In this document: positions 44,357-54,921 of the stretch, piece by piece
Position numbering within the stretch: position 1 is the stretch's first letter
Layout: each line of letters begins with the position of its first letter
From: Adiantum capillus-veneris
Lineage: Eukaryota > Streptophyta > Polypodiopsida > Polypodiales > Pteridaceae
Length of the DNA stretch: 64,000 nt
Assembly: GCA_014529385.2 (NCBI GenBank)
Contig: CM043942.1
Location: 34,081,969-34,145,968, forward strand
Direction of reading: 5' to 3'
The notes under the pieces: model-generated
What the model saw: only the letters and a program-made list of their open reading frames with translations
What the model was told of the DNA's origin: nothing
Databases searched by the model: none
Made by a program: the position numbers and the translations under genes

Positions 44357-47300
44357 ATGGCAGCCACAAAATCACCTGCAAAGAAGAAGAGGATGACTAT
44401 CAAAGACTACTTAGAAGAAGTGGAGCCTTTTGTTATCCCAGAGGGAACCCTGAAGCCGACAAGCACTTGGATTCAAGATGACTTGCTAGAAACCAATGAT
44501 CTAAGAATCTACCAAGGAGTATTTAAAGATCCAGAGGGAAATGCAGTGGAGCTACCCATGATACCTCAAGAGCTCAATGAATTTATCAGGAGCAAGATAG
44601 GAGACTACTTGGAGAAACTGGATCTCCACGATTACTTTGAAGCCTTGCCAGTAGGGATTGATGTTCAAAGAGTGTGGGAATTTGTCACAACAATCAAAGA
44701 GGACGGCATAGCCAGAGTTACAGATCTACAAGGCAAGCCTAATACAATGATTGTCATCACATAGAAGGTGGTGGAAACAGCACTTGACATCTCTAACAAA
44801 GGAGACAGTGTGACAAAGAGGCGAGATGACATTAAGGTCTACTCGGAAAAGAAGAATAACTATACATTTGAAGATATTGCAAACCCGAAGGTGGCTATCA
44901 TGAGCCAACTATACAATCAGTACTTCCACCTGTGTACCAAGCCGCCACAGAAATACAGGATGCCACATGGAGCTATTGCCACCACTTTCACCTGGGTGAT
45001 GTAGAAGAGCAAACCAAAGGAGATAAACTATGCCGCTTAAATCAAGGACAATCTTGTGAAGATGGGGACCAAAAATCCCACCTATATTGTGCCTGGTGAG
45101 TTGATAACCAAAGTCGTCTATGGAGCATTGCATGCCAAGGGAAACTAGCCTCTACCTCCCTCACAAAATGATTGGCTCAAACTGAAGGAAGACAAAGAAG
45201 AAGAACCTCCTAAGGCGCCCAGGGTAGCCACAAGGTTGAAGCGCCGTTTAGAGACAGTGCTAGAAGAGCCGCTAGAGCCAAAGAAGGGAAAGAAAGAAAC
45301 TCTATAGGTGCCAGTCAAGGAAATAAAGTCACAGAAAGTAGCAAGGCTAGAAAGACTAATGGAAAGTTTCAGAGCTGAGAGAGCGCTAAAAGGGGATCTG
45401 AGCAAGTTATGGAAGCCATCACTTGAGGCTATGTCAAGATCATCTCGAAGGATAAAAAGGGATCGGTTTGAAGATTATATCAAGAATTTTGAGATCTTAG
45501 ATGCTACAGCGGAGAATATCCCAAATATACCTTTTACAGAAGAAGAGGTTGGCGATGTGAGACGGTAGCTGCTAGAAGAGCAGAAAGGCCAAGAAAGAGA
45601 AAGGAAAACAAAGGCGGATTGGGATTTCAAGAAGAAGTAACCAACTCCACCATCAAGCCGAGAATCCAACCCACCACCATCACCACCTCCTCTTAGTCCT
45701 CCCCAAACCCAACAAAAAGAGGAGTTGAAAAAACTTGATGGGCAACAAGAATCCAAGGAAGAGAAGAACAAAGAGGAAGAGCAGAAGGCAGGAGTTGAGC
45801 CAAAAGATGAGAAGCCAGATCCAGAAGAAAGAAACTATAGAAAATTTCTTGATCTCCTAGCTGCTGGGTACTCTCGAGAAGAAGCAGCTAATGCAGGATT
45901 TGAGTTGTCAAGCACTAGAGCCAAGGAATATATGTAGAGCCCTCGGTTAGTGGAGTTGAAGGAAATGGCCACAGATATAGTGGATTTACAGCCACAAAGC
46001 AATGAGTGCGATGAAGTGATGCAAAAACTCATCGGGCTCAGAGCAAGGTCTATGGCCACTGAGATTGAAATTGATAATCTCAAAACAAATGAAGTTCATA
46101 TCAAAGCCGAAGTGAACTCGCTGCAGAAGTAGGACCAAGAGAACACAGAGAAACAAACCAAGTTGCAAGCCGATCTGGATGCGGCACTACAAAGATGCCA
46201 AGAGATGGAAAGACAGAGTTTGACAGCAGAACAAAAGATTCAAAGAGCAGAGAAGGAGTACAAGAAAATCAGTAAATCACTGACAAATGTGGAGAAAGAG
46301 AGGGACAATTTGACACTCCAGCTTGCTGATGAGTCCAAAGAAGTTGAAACTTTGAGGAATGCTAAGGAAAAAGCTTAGCTAGCGCATGAGTCAAGCCAGG
46401 ATGAAGTGATAGAGCTAAAAGATCAAATGAAAGTGAAAGATGAGACCATCCAAAGGCTAAGGGAATCTCTGGCCAGAGTCAGAGCTGCTACCTCGACTAG
46501 CACTGCTTCAGAGAGTGATCTATATAAAGAACAGATGAAGGAACTCCAAAAGGAGTTGACACTAGAGAAGAGACAAAGACTGATGTTGGCCGAGGGCTCC
46601 CTAGTAATACAAAACCGTTTGGAAGATGAGAACAAGGCCATGAAAGATGAGCTAGAAGCCTTGAAAAAGACGATGGACGAGGACCTAAAGAGGATGCAAA
46701 AAGAAAATGAAGACACCAAGAGGAAGATAGAAGAGGCTGAAAAAGCCAATGCAGAATTGAACGACCTCTTAGTGAACATGGGAGATCAAGCTAAACAGAA
46801 AAAGAAAGCATATCAAAAGCAGATAGATGAGCTGAAAGGCCAACAACAGACTGAAGAGCAACACTTGAGCACACGGCTAGCAACAATGGAAGGCATTGAC
46901 ATAGACAATGTGTCAGATCCAGTGGACACCACTATGCAAGAGGACATCCTTATGGGACCATCCCAAGAGCCCCAGGATCTGACACAAGAAAAAGAATAAA
47001 ATCTACAAAAGGCAATAGAAGCGGCAATAAAAGACACGGCCAAAGAAGCAATGGAGTGGGAGCAGAGAGTATTTAAGTCTATGACCATTCAGAAGTTAGA
47101 TGCCAATGTCATTTGGCATGAATGGCTACAACCTTCTCTCCCATGTCCTCTTCTCAAGTATGAAGCTACTACAATAAACAAGCAGATTAAAGAGGAGCCA
47201 ATAGTGCCACTATACAAAGAAGATATCTCCAAACCACAAGGAGTTAAGATGATTGTGGACTTTCAACCAAAATGGACAAAGGCATGGCTAACCAAATACC

Positions 47301-47743
47301 CGCACTATTTAGTTCATCTGGTTGAGGTGCCTAAAAGAATCAGAGACAACCTTAGCTTTTGCCCTCTACCAAGGATGCGGACCTAGAAAGCACAAGAGCT
47401 GCTGCAGAAAAGCCACCCCACATGTCTAAACTACCCAAAGCTGCAAGGCTTGAAGACAGGTGAGAGAATGAATGAGCAATACATGGTGAAAACCCTAACG
47501 GGTGCCATTAAATTGTTCACTGGCTCGCCTGACCTCTCTTGCATCATGCTCAGAAAAATCTATAAAACCCTTCTGGCAGTTTTTGAAATCTTTAAACCTG
47601 GACAGGCAACAAACAACATCTTCTTCTTCCAAGACACAAATAGATGTGCATATGATCTGTCTTCTCAGCCTTCCCATGAGGTGATACATGCCCTTTATCA
47701 ACGAATCATGTTTTTTGCCCTCGTATCATCTCCACGCCTTTGA
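44357..47743 (+). pseudogene. 1,129-codon terminal ORF of the giant element (coiled-coil protein), stop-riddled
   Basis: One frame runs from ATG at 44357 to TGA at 47741-47743 without any frameshift. It is interrupted by about 12 stops, all TAG or TAA (44762, 45002, 45038, 45148, 45306, 45566, 45638, 45935, 46130, 46376, 46997, 47384). N-terminal domain: MTIKDYLEEVEPFVIPEGTL and GIDVQRVWEFVTTIKEDGIA. Middle: Pro/Glu/Lys-rich. Residues about 530-870: long heptad coiled coil (LQADLDAALQRCQEMERQSL; LKKTMDEDLKRMQKENEDTK). C-terminal: WHEWLQPSLPCPLLKYEATT and VKMIVDFQPKWTKAWLTKYP. No known family, signal peptide or membrane span is seen, so it does not look like an envelope protein. It lies in the place of the env-like or additional ORF of Athila/Tat elements. 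Confidence 0.7.
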
Positions 47744-47897
47744 AGAAGACTTCTACACCGGTTTCTTCACCATCAATACAGAAATATTCGGCCCTATATT
47801 ACTGGCCCAGCATACACGGTATGAGTCTCTTCTGAAGATGTACGAAAGCCTCCACTGAAGAAGCAGCTCTACTGCCATGTCGGGGACGACATGAACT

Positions 47898-47910
47898 AGG
47901 AGGGGTGGAG
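47898..47910 (+). other. Giant element polypurine tract
   Basis: AGGAGGGGTGGAG directly precedes the 3' LTR start at 47911. Confidence 0.85.
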
Positions 47911-48094
47911 TGTTAGCAGCTGGACACACCCAATGGAGGATGATTGCCCGACTGGATATTATTTTTGTAGTTATTCCTTAATTGAGAAAAACCATCATTT
48001 CACCTTTGTAAATAGTGGGGCTTGCAGAAGCTTCTAGATTGTATCCCATTTTTGACATTTAGACTGAGTGACTGGTTAAATAGGAACATTACGG
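47911..48094 (+). repeat. Giant gypsy 3' LTR, first part
   Basis: Starts TGTTAGCAGCTGGACAC like the 5' LTR and is colinear with it until 48094. There the - strand gypsy element begins, after acgg. It resumes at 56829 with acga. Confidence 0.95.
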
Positions 48095-49239
48095 TGTGAG
48101 CGGGATGAAAACACACACAGCGCCTCTATAACAACCCGACACACACTCTTGGGAAGATACACACACACACTATGGGGCACCACTCGGCTTAGACAACACA
48201 CCTGGCCGAGACAGGGAACACACCTCTGGAGTGAGAGGAGAGAGACTATCCACTTGCCCACTCCACACAGACACACACACACACACACACACACCCAAAA
48301 AACTCAGCTCAAAAGAGGAGAATTTCTGACGTTTAGATACAATTGAGCTTGGGCCAACACCAATGGGGCAAATAGCTCACACAATATGGGTAAAATAAGC
48401 CAGATACAATCACAAACTAGAGCAGAAACTTTGCTCACGGGAGAAACTTACACAGAAAAACAGCAAGAAAAGAGTGAGGAATTTGGCAAAATGGACAGTG
48501 CCATCGCGTCCGGAACGGCCCAAAACCCCAGTCTACGATGTCAAAGTGCTCAAATCCGACCTTGGATGAGCAGTTTACGGCCAAAACAGACTCCAAAATG
48601 GGCAAAAACACACCTGCGGCTGTTCCTCCTCTCTTCTCCACGTTTTTTCTGGTCTTCTCTCTGTTTTTTCAGTTCCCACACTTAGCTTTATTAGTGGGGC
48701 ACCCTTGGCCTTTTAGATGACCTCAAACGGACCCCGAACAGGCCAAAAACTGACCTCGCAGTGCATAGTTGTCACCTTTTTGCATCATTCGCACACCTGG
48801 CACTCAGCTTTTTTCCAATAATGCATCTCACCACCACGTGAAGTGGCCCCAAAAAGTGGTCCTAATGATGACCTTTCTGCATAACTCTCACAAGAAAACA
48901 CCCACGTTGTGTCCGTCCTCATCTGCGTGCAAATATTGACCTCGTTCGCCCTCCTGACGCCACTAGATGCCATCTGACGCACCTGCTGACCTCATGTCGT
49001 CGGCCCGTGGATAGCTTCCTCGAGAAGTTTTACGCGCTACCAAATCCTCCTTATTGTAGAAAAAACACACTAGTATTGATAATAGTGAAAATCGCTGCAC
49101 TATGTACATGCTGTCCTACCTGTACACATGTGGGCCCCACGTAACCACCTGGCTCTGGAAAATGGGCAATCCTTTATTCGATGCACCATGCATGTGTATG
49201 TACATATGCGCAATCCCTTGCTCAAAAAAACTCCTGACA
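48095..49239 (-). repeat. gypsy-2 3' LTR
   Basis: 1,145 bp. In + orientation TGTGAGCGGG to CTCCTGACA; contains a (CA)n run at about 48270-48293. Open pieces inside are repeats or chance. Confidence 0.96.
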
Positions 49240-49257
49240 TAATTTGCCCATCCCCTA
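49240..49257 (-). other. gypsy-2 polypurine tract
   Basis: On the - strand AGGGGATGGGCAAATTA lies directly before the 3' LTR. Confidence 0.7.
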
Positions 49258-49267
49258 GCCTGCTAGA

Positions 49268-52150
49268 TCATTCATGATCAGCAGTAGCAAAGAGAGATAT
49301 GAGACTCGCCGCATCACAGATCTCCTCATCCTTCACCAACATTGCTTGCTCCACAGACAGCTCATCTTGCTCCACCATCATCAATCTAGCATGATACAAT
49401 TTAAGACGCAATCCATTTACCCTTGACTTATGTAGAACACCATCCAGGTTAGCCAGCTGATATGTGCCATTTGGAAAACACTCCACTACCTTGAAAGGGC
49501 CTTCCCAGTTAATTTGAAACTTCTTTTGGAAGGTGTTGTCCAGCTTACTGTTGTAGCGCAAAACCAAGTCATGCTTCTTGATACCCTTACTCTTGACCTT
49601 TTCATTTATCTTTGCCAAAGCCCTATCTTGCATCTGCCCATAATGTTCCAATGCACTCATCCTATCCAACTGAACCTCTTGTAGTTGTAAGAGCCTCTCC
49701 TTGAATGCATCACTAGGCGGCCCAAGCAACTTCTCTAACATCTTGAACGCAGGCAACTCTACCTCCACAGGCAATAGTGCTTCCTTTCCATACACCAAAT
49801 GAAATGGAGTAAACCCTTTACCTGTCTTCACCGAAGTACGGTAAGCCCATAATGCACTAGGCAATTCCAAATCCCAATTCTTTCCTTGGTGCTCTGTCAC
49901 TTTAGAAAGAATTTGTACCAACTCACCATTGAATCTTTCATTTAAGCCATTACACTGCGGGTAATAAGGAGTGGTATGCTGGTGCCTAATCTTCATCTTT
50001 GTGCATAAGAAGTCTAGCAGTTTAGCCCTAAATCCTGGCCCCTTATCTGAAAGTAGCTCTAATGGCACCCCAAACTTGCAACATATTTCATCATACACAA
50101 ATTTTGCCACATCCTTTGCAGTGATCTGTTTTACTGCTATAACCTCTGCCCATCTAGAGAGATAGTCCACTGCCGTCAAGATATATCTTTTGCCCCTGCT
50201 TGTGATAGGTAACGGGCCTATTGCATCAATCCCCCACTTTTCAAACACATCAAACGCCATAATGGTTTTTCGTAGCTCTGGCTTCAACACTCTCTTCCCA
50301 AATGCTTGACACCTATTGCAAGACCTACACCAATGGTGAACATCCTTGTGCAAACTAGGCCATACATACCCCTCTTGCAAAATCTTATGCAAGGTGATCT
50401 TTAGAGCAAAATGGCCACCACATGCGCCTTCATGATTCTCTTCCAACACTCTGTAAAGCTCCTCCCGCCAAGGTACACGTCTCAACACGAGATCAGCCCC
50501 TTTCATGTATAAGACATCACCAATCAATTTGTACCTATATGCTCTACGCACAAAGCCATACTTCTTAGATTTCTGAATCTCCTTTGGAATGATTCCTGTT
50601 AGCAAAAACTCCTCTTCTTGAGCCAAACTTTCCCGGCCATGATAAAGAGGTAAAGTGGTCCTCAACACAAATAGCTCCCCAATCATGCCTTGAGCTGCTT
50701 CATGTGCCTCTCCATTTAGAGCACGTTCAATGTGTCTGATGATCCATGCTTTGAACTTTTTTAACAGGCCTTTAATTCTGAAGCACATTTCCTTCAATGA
50801 GGTATTCTTGCTCTTCCACACACCCAGCACTTGCTTCACCACTAACAAGGCATCACCTTTTATGCTCAACCTTCGAACCCCATGCTTCAAACAAATGTGT
50901 AATCCGGCTTCCAATGTAGCATATTCAGCCTCATTGTTACTATGCGCATCCAATTTGAACCCTCTCTTGCATACTAGCTTCCCCTCTGGATCATAAAGTG
51001 CTATACCCCCTGAAGCTGCATCGTGGCTCTTTCTGTATGAACCATCAAAGAACAACACATGTGCATTGCTGATATGTGGCACTTCTTCAACTACCTTTCT
51101 CACCACCTCTTCCTTAACAATAAGGGGATTCTCCTTGTAGGTCAACAAATCAGCTAGGGTAGCCCTTGTACTATCTTCCACTAGAAAAGAGAACTCAAAC
51201 TCTTGCAGCTCAATTACCCATTTCTTCACCACATTTGACATGTTAGTACCATTAATTAACTGTGGAAAAAAGGCATAACTCGTCAAGAAAACAAAAGGCC
51301 GTGGTAGCAAGTAATGACAAAATCGTCGACAAGCAAATATTACACTGGCCATCACTAGCTCTACTTCCGATAACTTTCTCTCCGCTACCAACTTCACTCG
51401 GCTTGCACAATACACTGGCCTCATATAATGGCTGCCCTTCCCCTTTTGCAATAGCATAGCTCCAATGGCATCATCCCCTACTGATGGATTTACATAAAAA
51501 ACTTTCTCCCAATCAGGAGCCTGCATGGCTGACAACCCCCCTAACACCTCTTTCACCTCTTGAAACACTTCTTCACACTTGTCATCCCATTGCAATGGAT
51601 CATGCTTTGCCACTTGCTGTAATGGATAAAGAAGCTGCGAAGACAATGGAATAAACCTTGCCATGTACTTCACTTTGTGTATAAAGGTTGCCAAATGCTT
51701 CGTACTCGTAGGTGATGGAAGAAGAATAATAGACTTAACCTTATCTGGATCAGCCTCAATGCCATTTTCTGACACCATATGGCCCAATAACTTCACCCTT
51801 GGCTGTGCTAGATGACATTTCTTTGGATTTAGTTGTCCTCCACATTCATCATATCGAGCCAATACCATCTGCAACTTCTCATGATGCTCAGCCCTACTGC
51901 TATAGACACAGAAGTCGTCCATAAAAGCCTTAACACAACTACCAATGAATGGTTCCAACACCCAATTTGCTCTTTCTTGATAGAAAGATGGTCCATTTGA
52001 CAACCCAAATGGCAACACTGTGTAGCAGTAGCAGCCCCATGGCGTAATAAAAGTTGTCTTTGTGCGGTCTTTAAGAGCAATCTTCAATTGAAAATAGCCT
52101 GAAAAACCATCACACACACTGTACTTCTCATAACCTGCCACTGAATCCAA
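49268..52150 (-). CDS. gypsy-2 Pol: RT, dual RNase H, integrase
   Basis: 960 codons. RT: YSVCDGFSGYFQLKIALKD, WGCYCYTVLPFGLSNGPSFY, VKAFMDDFCVYSS (FMDD intact). First RNase H, worn: WEKVFYVNPSVGDDAIGAML. Second, archaeal-type RNase H: HVLFFDGSYRKSHDAASGGI, HSNNEAEYATLEAGLHICLK, IKGDALLVVKQVLGVW (Asp, Glu, Asp present). Integrase: ENHEGACGGHFALK and CRSCNRCQAFGK (zinc), WGIDAIGP, LLSDKGPGFRAK and YYPQCNGLNERFNGEL (Asp, Asp, Glu). SH3-like tail: YNSKLDNTFQKKFQINWEGP. It ends at a TGA close to the LTR. The second RNase H marks the Tat lineage. The start at 52150 is only where the frame opens after a frameshift; the true protein begins upstream in gag-pol. Confidence 0.95.
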   Translation of the reverse strand: MDSVAGYEKYSVCDGFSGYFQLKIALKDRTKTTFITPWGCYCYTVLPFGLSNGPSFYQERANWVLEPFIGSCVKAFMDDFCVYSSRAEHHEKLQMVLARYDECGGQLNPKKCHLAQPRVKLLGHMVSENGIEADPDKVKSIILLPSPTSTKHLATFIHKVKYMARFIPLSSQLLYPLQQVAKHDPLQWDDKCEEVFQEVKEVLGGLSAMQAPDWEKVFYVNPSVGDDAIGAMLLQKGKGSHYMRPVYCASRVKLVAERKLSEVELVMASVIFACRRFCHYLLPRPFVFLTSYAFFPQLINGTNMSNVVKKWVIELQEFEFSFLVEDSTRATLADLLTYKENPLIVKEEVVRKVVEEVPHISNAHVLFFDGSYRKSHDAASGGIALYDPEGKLVCKRGFKLDAHSNNEAEYATLEAGLHICLKHGVRRLSIKGDALLVVKQVLGVWKSKNTSLKEMCFRIKGLLKKFKAWIIRHIERALNGEAHEAAQGMIGELFVLRTTLPLYHGRESLAQEEEFLLTGIIPKEIQKSKKYGFVRRAYRYKLIGDVLYMKGADLVLRRVPWREELYRVLEENHEGACGGHFALKITLHKILQEGYVWPSLHKDVHHWCRSCNRCQAFGKRVLKPELRKTIMAFDVFEKWGIDAIGPLPITSRGKRYILTAVDYLSRWAEVIAVKQITAKDVAKFVYDEICCKFGVPLELLSDKGPGFRAKLLDFLCTKMKIRHQHTTPYYPQCNGLNERFNGELVQILSKVTEHQGKNWDLELPSALWAYRTSVKTGKGFTPFHLVYGKEALLPVEVELPAFKMLEKLLGPPSDAFKERLLQLQEVQLDRMSALEHYGQMQDRALAKINEKVKSKGIKKHDLVLRYNSKLDNTFQKKFQINWEGPFKVVECFPNGTYQLANLDGVLHKSRVNGLRLKLYHARLMMVEQDELSVEQAMLVKDEEICDAASLISLFATADHE

Positions 52151-52200
52151 GATCTGATCGATGAATGGAAGAGGATATGGGTTCTTCTTAGTGGCTGCAT

Positions 52201-53286
52201 TTAAGGTTCAAAATCTACACAAATTCTCCACTTCCCATCCTTCTTTGGACTGACTACTACTGGACTCACCCATTCTGTGGTCTCCACAGGGACTATGAAC
52301 CCTGCCTTCAACAACTTGTCCACCTCTACCCGCAAGGCTTCCATTTGCTCTTGACCCATCCTTCTTAGCCTTTGCCGCACTGGCTTAGCACCTTCTTTCA
52401 GCTCTATATGCATCTCTTCACCCTTGAACCCTCTGATCTCTTCATATGAAGTAATGAACAAATCAGGAAAACTAGCCAGCATATGCAAAAATATATCCTT
52501 CTCCATAGCTGAGAGGTCTCCACTAATCATTTGCGTCATTAATTCCTGCTTCTTTGACAACTCAACCTTGGTTTGCATCAGCCCTTCAATCACTTCATAA
52601 GGCCCTTCCCTTTCATCTTCAACCTCATTCGCAAATGCAACTAAGCCAATCTCCTTGATTTCTTTGTCCATCAAAAGAAATGCAACATCAGCATCCTCAT
52701 GACTGCTGGTAGTGCTATCACTGTCCTCATCTGTCACCGTGGAAGAGTCTTCATCACTAGACTCATCCTCATCTTCATAAAGCTCCTCTAATCGTTTCCT
52801 TGTGTCCATATTATAAAGCTTCTTGGTACCTGTCTTTCCATAGAGGCTAATCGTACCATGTCGCCAATCTTGAACAGCTCCCACTGCACGTAACCATGGT
52901 CTGCCCAGTATAATAGGATATGCTCCCAACCCTGCTGGCATCACATGAAAATCAACCACTGCCTTTGCATCATATGCCTCCACTTCTAAGCTCTTTACAA
53001 CACCCAAGCATTTTACTTTTTGATGGTTTGCCAATCTGATCCGAAAACCTGACACCCCAGCCACTGTGAGACCCATCTTCTCAACGCATGAGTGTGTTAT
53101 GATGCATATTTGGGCTCCGCCATCCACATAACCTTGTCCCAAATTTTTCCTTTTATGCCACACATCTACTATTGGACAAATGTCTGTTAGCTCGTCCATT
53201 GCCAACACCTTCACTGAACCTCTCTCTGGCTCTTTCTCCATTGGGTTAACCATCCTCTTCCACTGTCGCTTTAGCTTAGGCACCAT
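52201..53286 (-). CDS. gypsy-2 protease and start of RT
   Basis: 361 codons in the same frame as gag, separated from it by a TAG. Protease: GQGYVDGGAQICIITHSCVE with a DGGA active site, then MPAGLGAYPIILGRPWLRAV with the ILG motif. An acidic linker (DEDESSDEDSSTVTDEDSDS) follows, then RT entry RMGQEQMEALRVEVDKLLKA and WVSPVVVSPKKDGKWRICVD. It ends at a stop created by an apparent 1-base loss near 52209, after which RT continues in the frame of 52150-49268. Its ATG at 53286 is probably not the natural start. Confidence 0.93.
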   Translation of the reverse strand: MVPKLKRQWKRMVNPMEKEPERGSVKVLAMDELTDICPIVDVWHKRKNLGQGYVDGGAQICIITHSCVEKMGLTVAGVSGFRIRLANHQKVKCLGVVKSLEVEAYDAKAVVDFHVMPAGLGAYPIILGRPWLRAVGAVQDWRHGTISLYGKTGTKKLYNMDTRKRLEELYEDEDESSDEDSSTVTDEDSDSTTSSHEDADVAFLLMDKEIKEIGLVAFANEVEDEREGPYEVIEGLMQTKVELSKKQELMTQMISGDLSAMEKDIFLHMLASFPDLFITSYEEIRGFKGEEMHIELKEGAKPVRQRLRRMGQEQMEALRVEVDKLLKAGFIVPVETTEWVSPVVVSPKKDGKWRICVDFEP

Positions 53287-53295
53287 CTCTATCAG

Positions 53296-54618
53296 CTACC
53301 CAAAAGTAACATCTGCCTTCCTGCTCGTCAGATCCTCCTTCAAGTCATAGCTTAATTGCCCATCCCCTAGTGGAAAATCTGAAACATGAAACTTTCGACG
53401 AGCTCTCCTTTTCCGCTTGGCCTTGAAATCCTCGCCTTCATGGCTCTTTCCTTTCTTCTTACTAGGACCTGGGGCACTTCTTCCTTCCTTATCCTCTGTG
53501 GTCCTCTTCCCAATAGGCATCACTAATGTATCCTCTAGCTTTGATGCCTTCTCCAAAGTGACTACACTTAGCACTTTTGTCTTTCCCTTTTCCTCCTGGG
53601 TCAGTCCACTGGTTCCTTCATCTCCCTTAATTTCGATGCCATAATCATTTGACCTAGTTAGCACCTGTCTTGGCAATGGATACATGTCTCCCCCCATCCT
53701 TGGTGGCTTATCACATTGTGGGCTGATGTGACCCAACTCTCCACAATTATAACATGTGGGCATCTGCCTCCAAAACCTACCATTGCTTTGTCCAACACCA
53801 TTCCTAGGCCTTTCTTCACCTCCTGGCTGATTTGCAAACCTCCCTCGACCTCGATTATTTCCCACTTGACCTAGCATGTTTAGGTTGAGATTCTTCATCA
53901 AATCTACCATTTGCCTCATGTCTTGCCTTAGCCCATCATCTTGCACTGCTGTAGTGACCACTGCTGGTATAACCTGAGTAGTAACAGGAACCACTGGTTC
54001 ATGATGAACCCCTGACATGCGCCCTTGTAAAGACTCTATAGGCTGAAATTCAGACCTCATTGGCAAAGACTCCACCCATAACTGGCTCATTTTCCTCAAC
54101 TTCCACTCTTTGTTCCTTGCTACCTCTAGTGCATCCTCATATGTCCTAGGCTTCTTTAGCTCCACTCTCCAACGTATATTCTCCCAAAGACCAGCTAAGA
54201 ACCTATCCTTCTTCATCATGTCAGGCGGGGGTACCTGTGGTGCTAAGGCCTTGCACATTCGCTCCCATGCCAATGAAAACTTACGTATGTACGCATCTAC
54301 TGGCTCACCTTCCTTTTGCACCAAAGCCTGTACTTCTTGCCACACTTTGTCAGGATCTTCTATCTTCACAAACTCCACTTCCAACCCATGTCGTAGATTG
54401 TCCCAACTCAACCTTACAGGTGGATCATCCACACGCAACTCCTCTTCAAATGCTTTAGACCAAACTCGTGCATCACTCTTCAAACAAATTTGGAGAAGGC
54501 GTAACATTTGCGTAGGGTCATGAATCTGGTTGCTAATGCAGGCAACCTCCATCTTTTCCAGAAAGTCCTCCACATCTTCATCACTTCTTCCATGAAACTC
54601 CGGATAAGAGAAAGCCAT
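53296..54618 (-). CDS. gypsy-2 Gag
   Basis: 440 codons from a clear ATG (MAFSYPEFHGRSDEDVEDFL) to TAG at 53298-53296. Capsid: LRLLQICLKSDARVWSKAFE, WDNLRHGLEVEFVKIEDPDK, VDAYIRKFSLAWERMC and FLAGLWENIRWRVELK, a complete Retrotrans_gag domain in the first 200 residues. Knuckle: TCYNCGELGHISPQCDKP, a perfect CX2CX4HX4C. The C-terminus is Lys/Arg-rich (KAKRKRRARRKFHVSDFPLG). The TAG is followed in the same frame by pol, so Gag-Pol may need read-through. It aligns with the gag at 63514. Confidence 0.95.
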   Translation of the reverse strand: MAFSYPEFHGRSDEDVEDFLEKMEVACISNQIHDPTQMLRLLQICLKSDARVWSKAFEEELRVDDPPVRLSWDNLRHGLEVEFVKIEDPDKVWQEVQALVQKEGEPVDAYIRKFSLAWERMCKALAPQVPPPDMMKKDRFLAGLWENIRWRVELKKPRTYEDALEVARNKEWKLRKMSQLWVESLPMRSEFQPIESLQGRMSGVHHEPVVPVTTQVIPAVVTTAVQDDGLRQDMRQMVDLMKNLNLNMLGQVGNNRGRGRFANQPGGEERPRNGVGQSNGRFWRQMPTCYNCGELGHISPQCDKPPRMGGDMYPLPRQVLTRSNDYGIEIKGDEGTSGLTQEEKGKTKVLSVVTLEKASKLEDTLVMPIGKRTTEDKEGRSAPGPSKKKGKSHEGEDFKAKRKRRARRKFHVSDFPLGDGQLSYDLKEDLTSRKADVTFG

Positions 54619-54702
54619 GGCTAGAGAACCCCTTCAAACACACGTGCAAGAACCCAAAACTTTTGACTACCCAATCCCCAGAAACTTCAATGGAGCTCAA
54701 CT

Positions 54703-54921
54703 TTAGATAAGGACAAACACATGCACATCAAATGAGTTTTCATAGTTAATCATCGGAATGACAACAGGCAAAGGACATTCCAGGATCTCTCTCAATCTTC
54801 TTGGCCCAAACATAAAGACTATGCGCTGCTGGAAAAAGATCTTCCTGGACACATGAACATTAATCTGAATTCTTTGAGTTAAATGAAAAGGAGTGAACTG
54901 AGGGCCATTTTGATCATCCAT
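54703..54921 (-). CDS. gypsy-2 small ORF upstream of gag (ORF0)
   Basis: 72 codons from ATG at 54921, MDDQNGPQFTPFHLTQRIQI, with core RKIFFQQRIVFMFGPRRLRE and end ENSFDVHVFVLI, then TAA. It lies 84 bp upstream of the gag ATG. An ORF with about 30 of 64 identical residues and no gaps is found at the same place in the third gypsy element (63195-63422). Alternating hydrophobic residues suggest a small beta-rich fold. No known domain. Conservation at protein level in two diverged families argues for a real gene of unknown function. Confidence 0.75.
   Translation of the reverse strand: MDDQNGPQFTPFHLTQRIQINVHVSRKIFFQQRIVFMFGPRRLREILECPLPVVIPMINYENSFDVHVFVLI

Noticed and set aside
44357-47743. Alternative genetic code with UAG/UAA as Gln
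   Set aside because: In copia-2 the in-frame stops replace residues other than Gln (TGA for a probable Gly at 33763, TAA for a probable Tyr at 34393), and the LINE has TGA for Arg. Stops are mixed across elements, so standard code plus C-to-T decay explains the data.
44357-47743. Envelope-like gene of an endogenous retrovirus
   Set aside because: The terminal ORF has no signal peptide, transmembrane span or glycoprotein features; it is a charged coiled-coil protein.
48076-48720. Short frames inside the gypsy-2 LTR and their twins at 55.5-56.3 kb
   Set aside because: They occur identically in both LTRs because the LTR is duplicated; composition and (CA)n content are non-coding.
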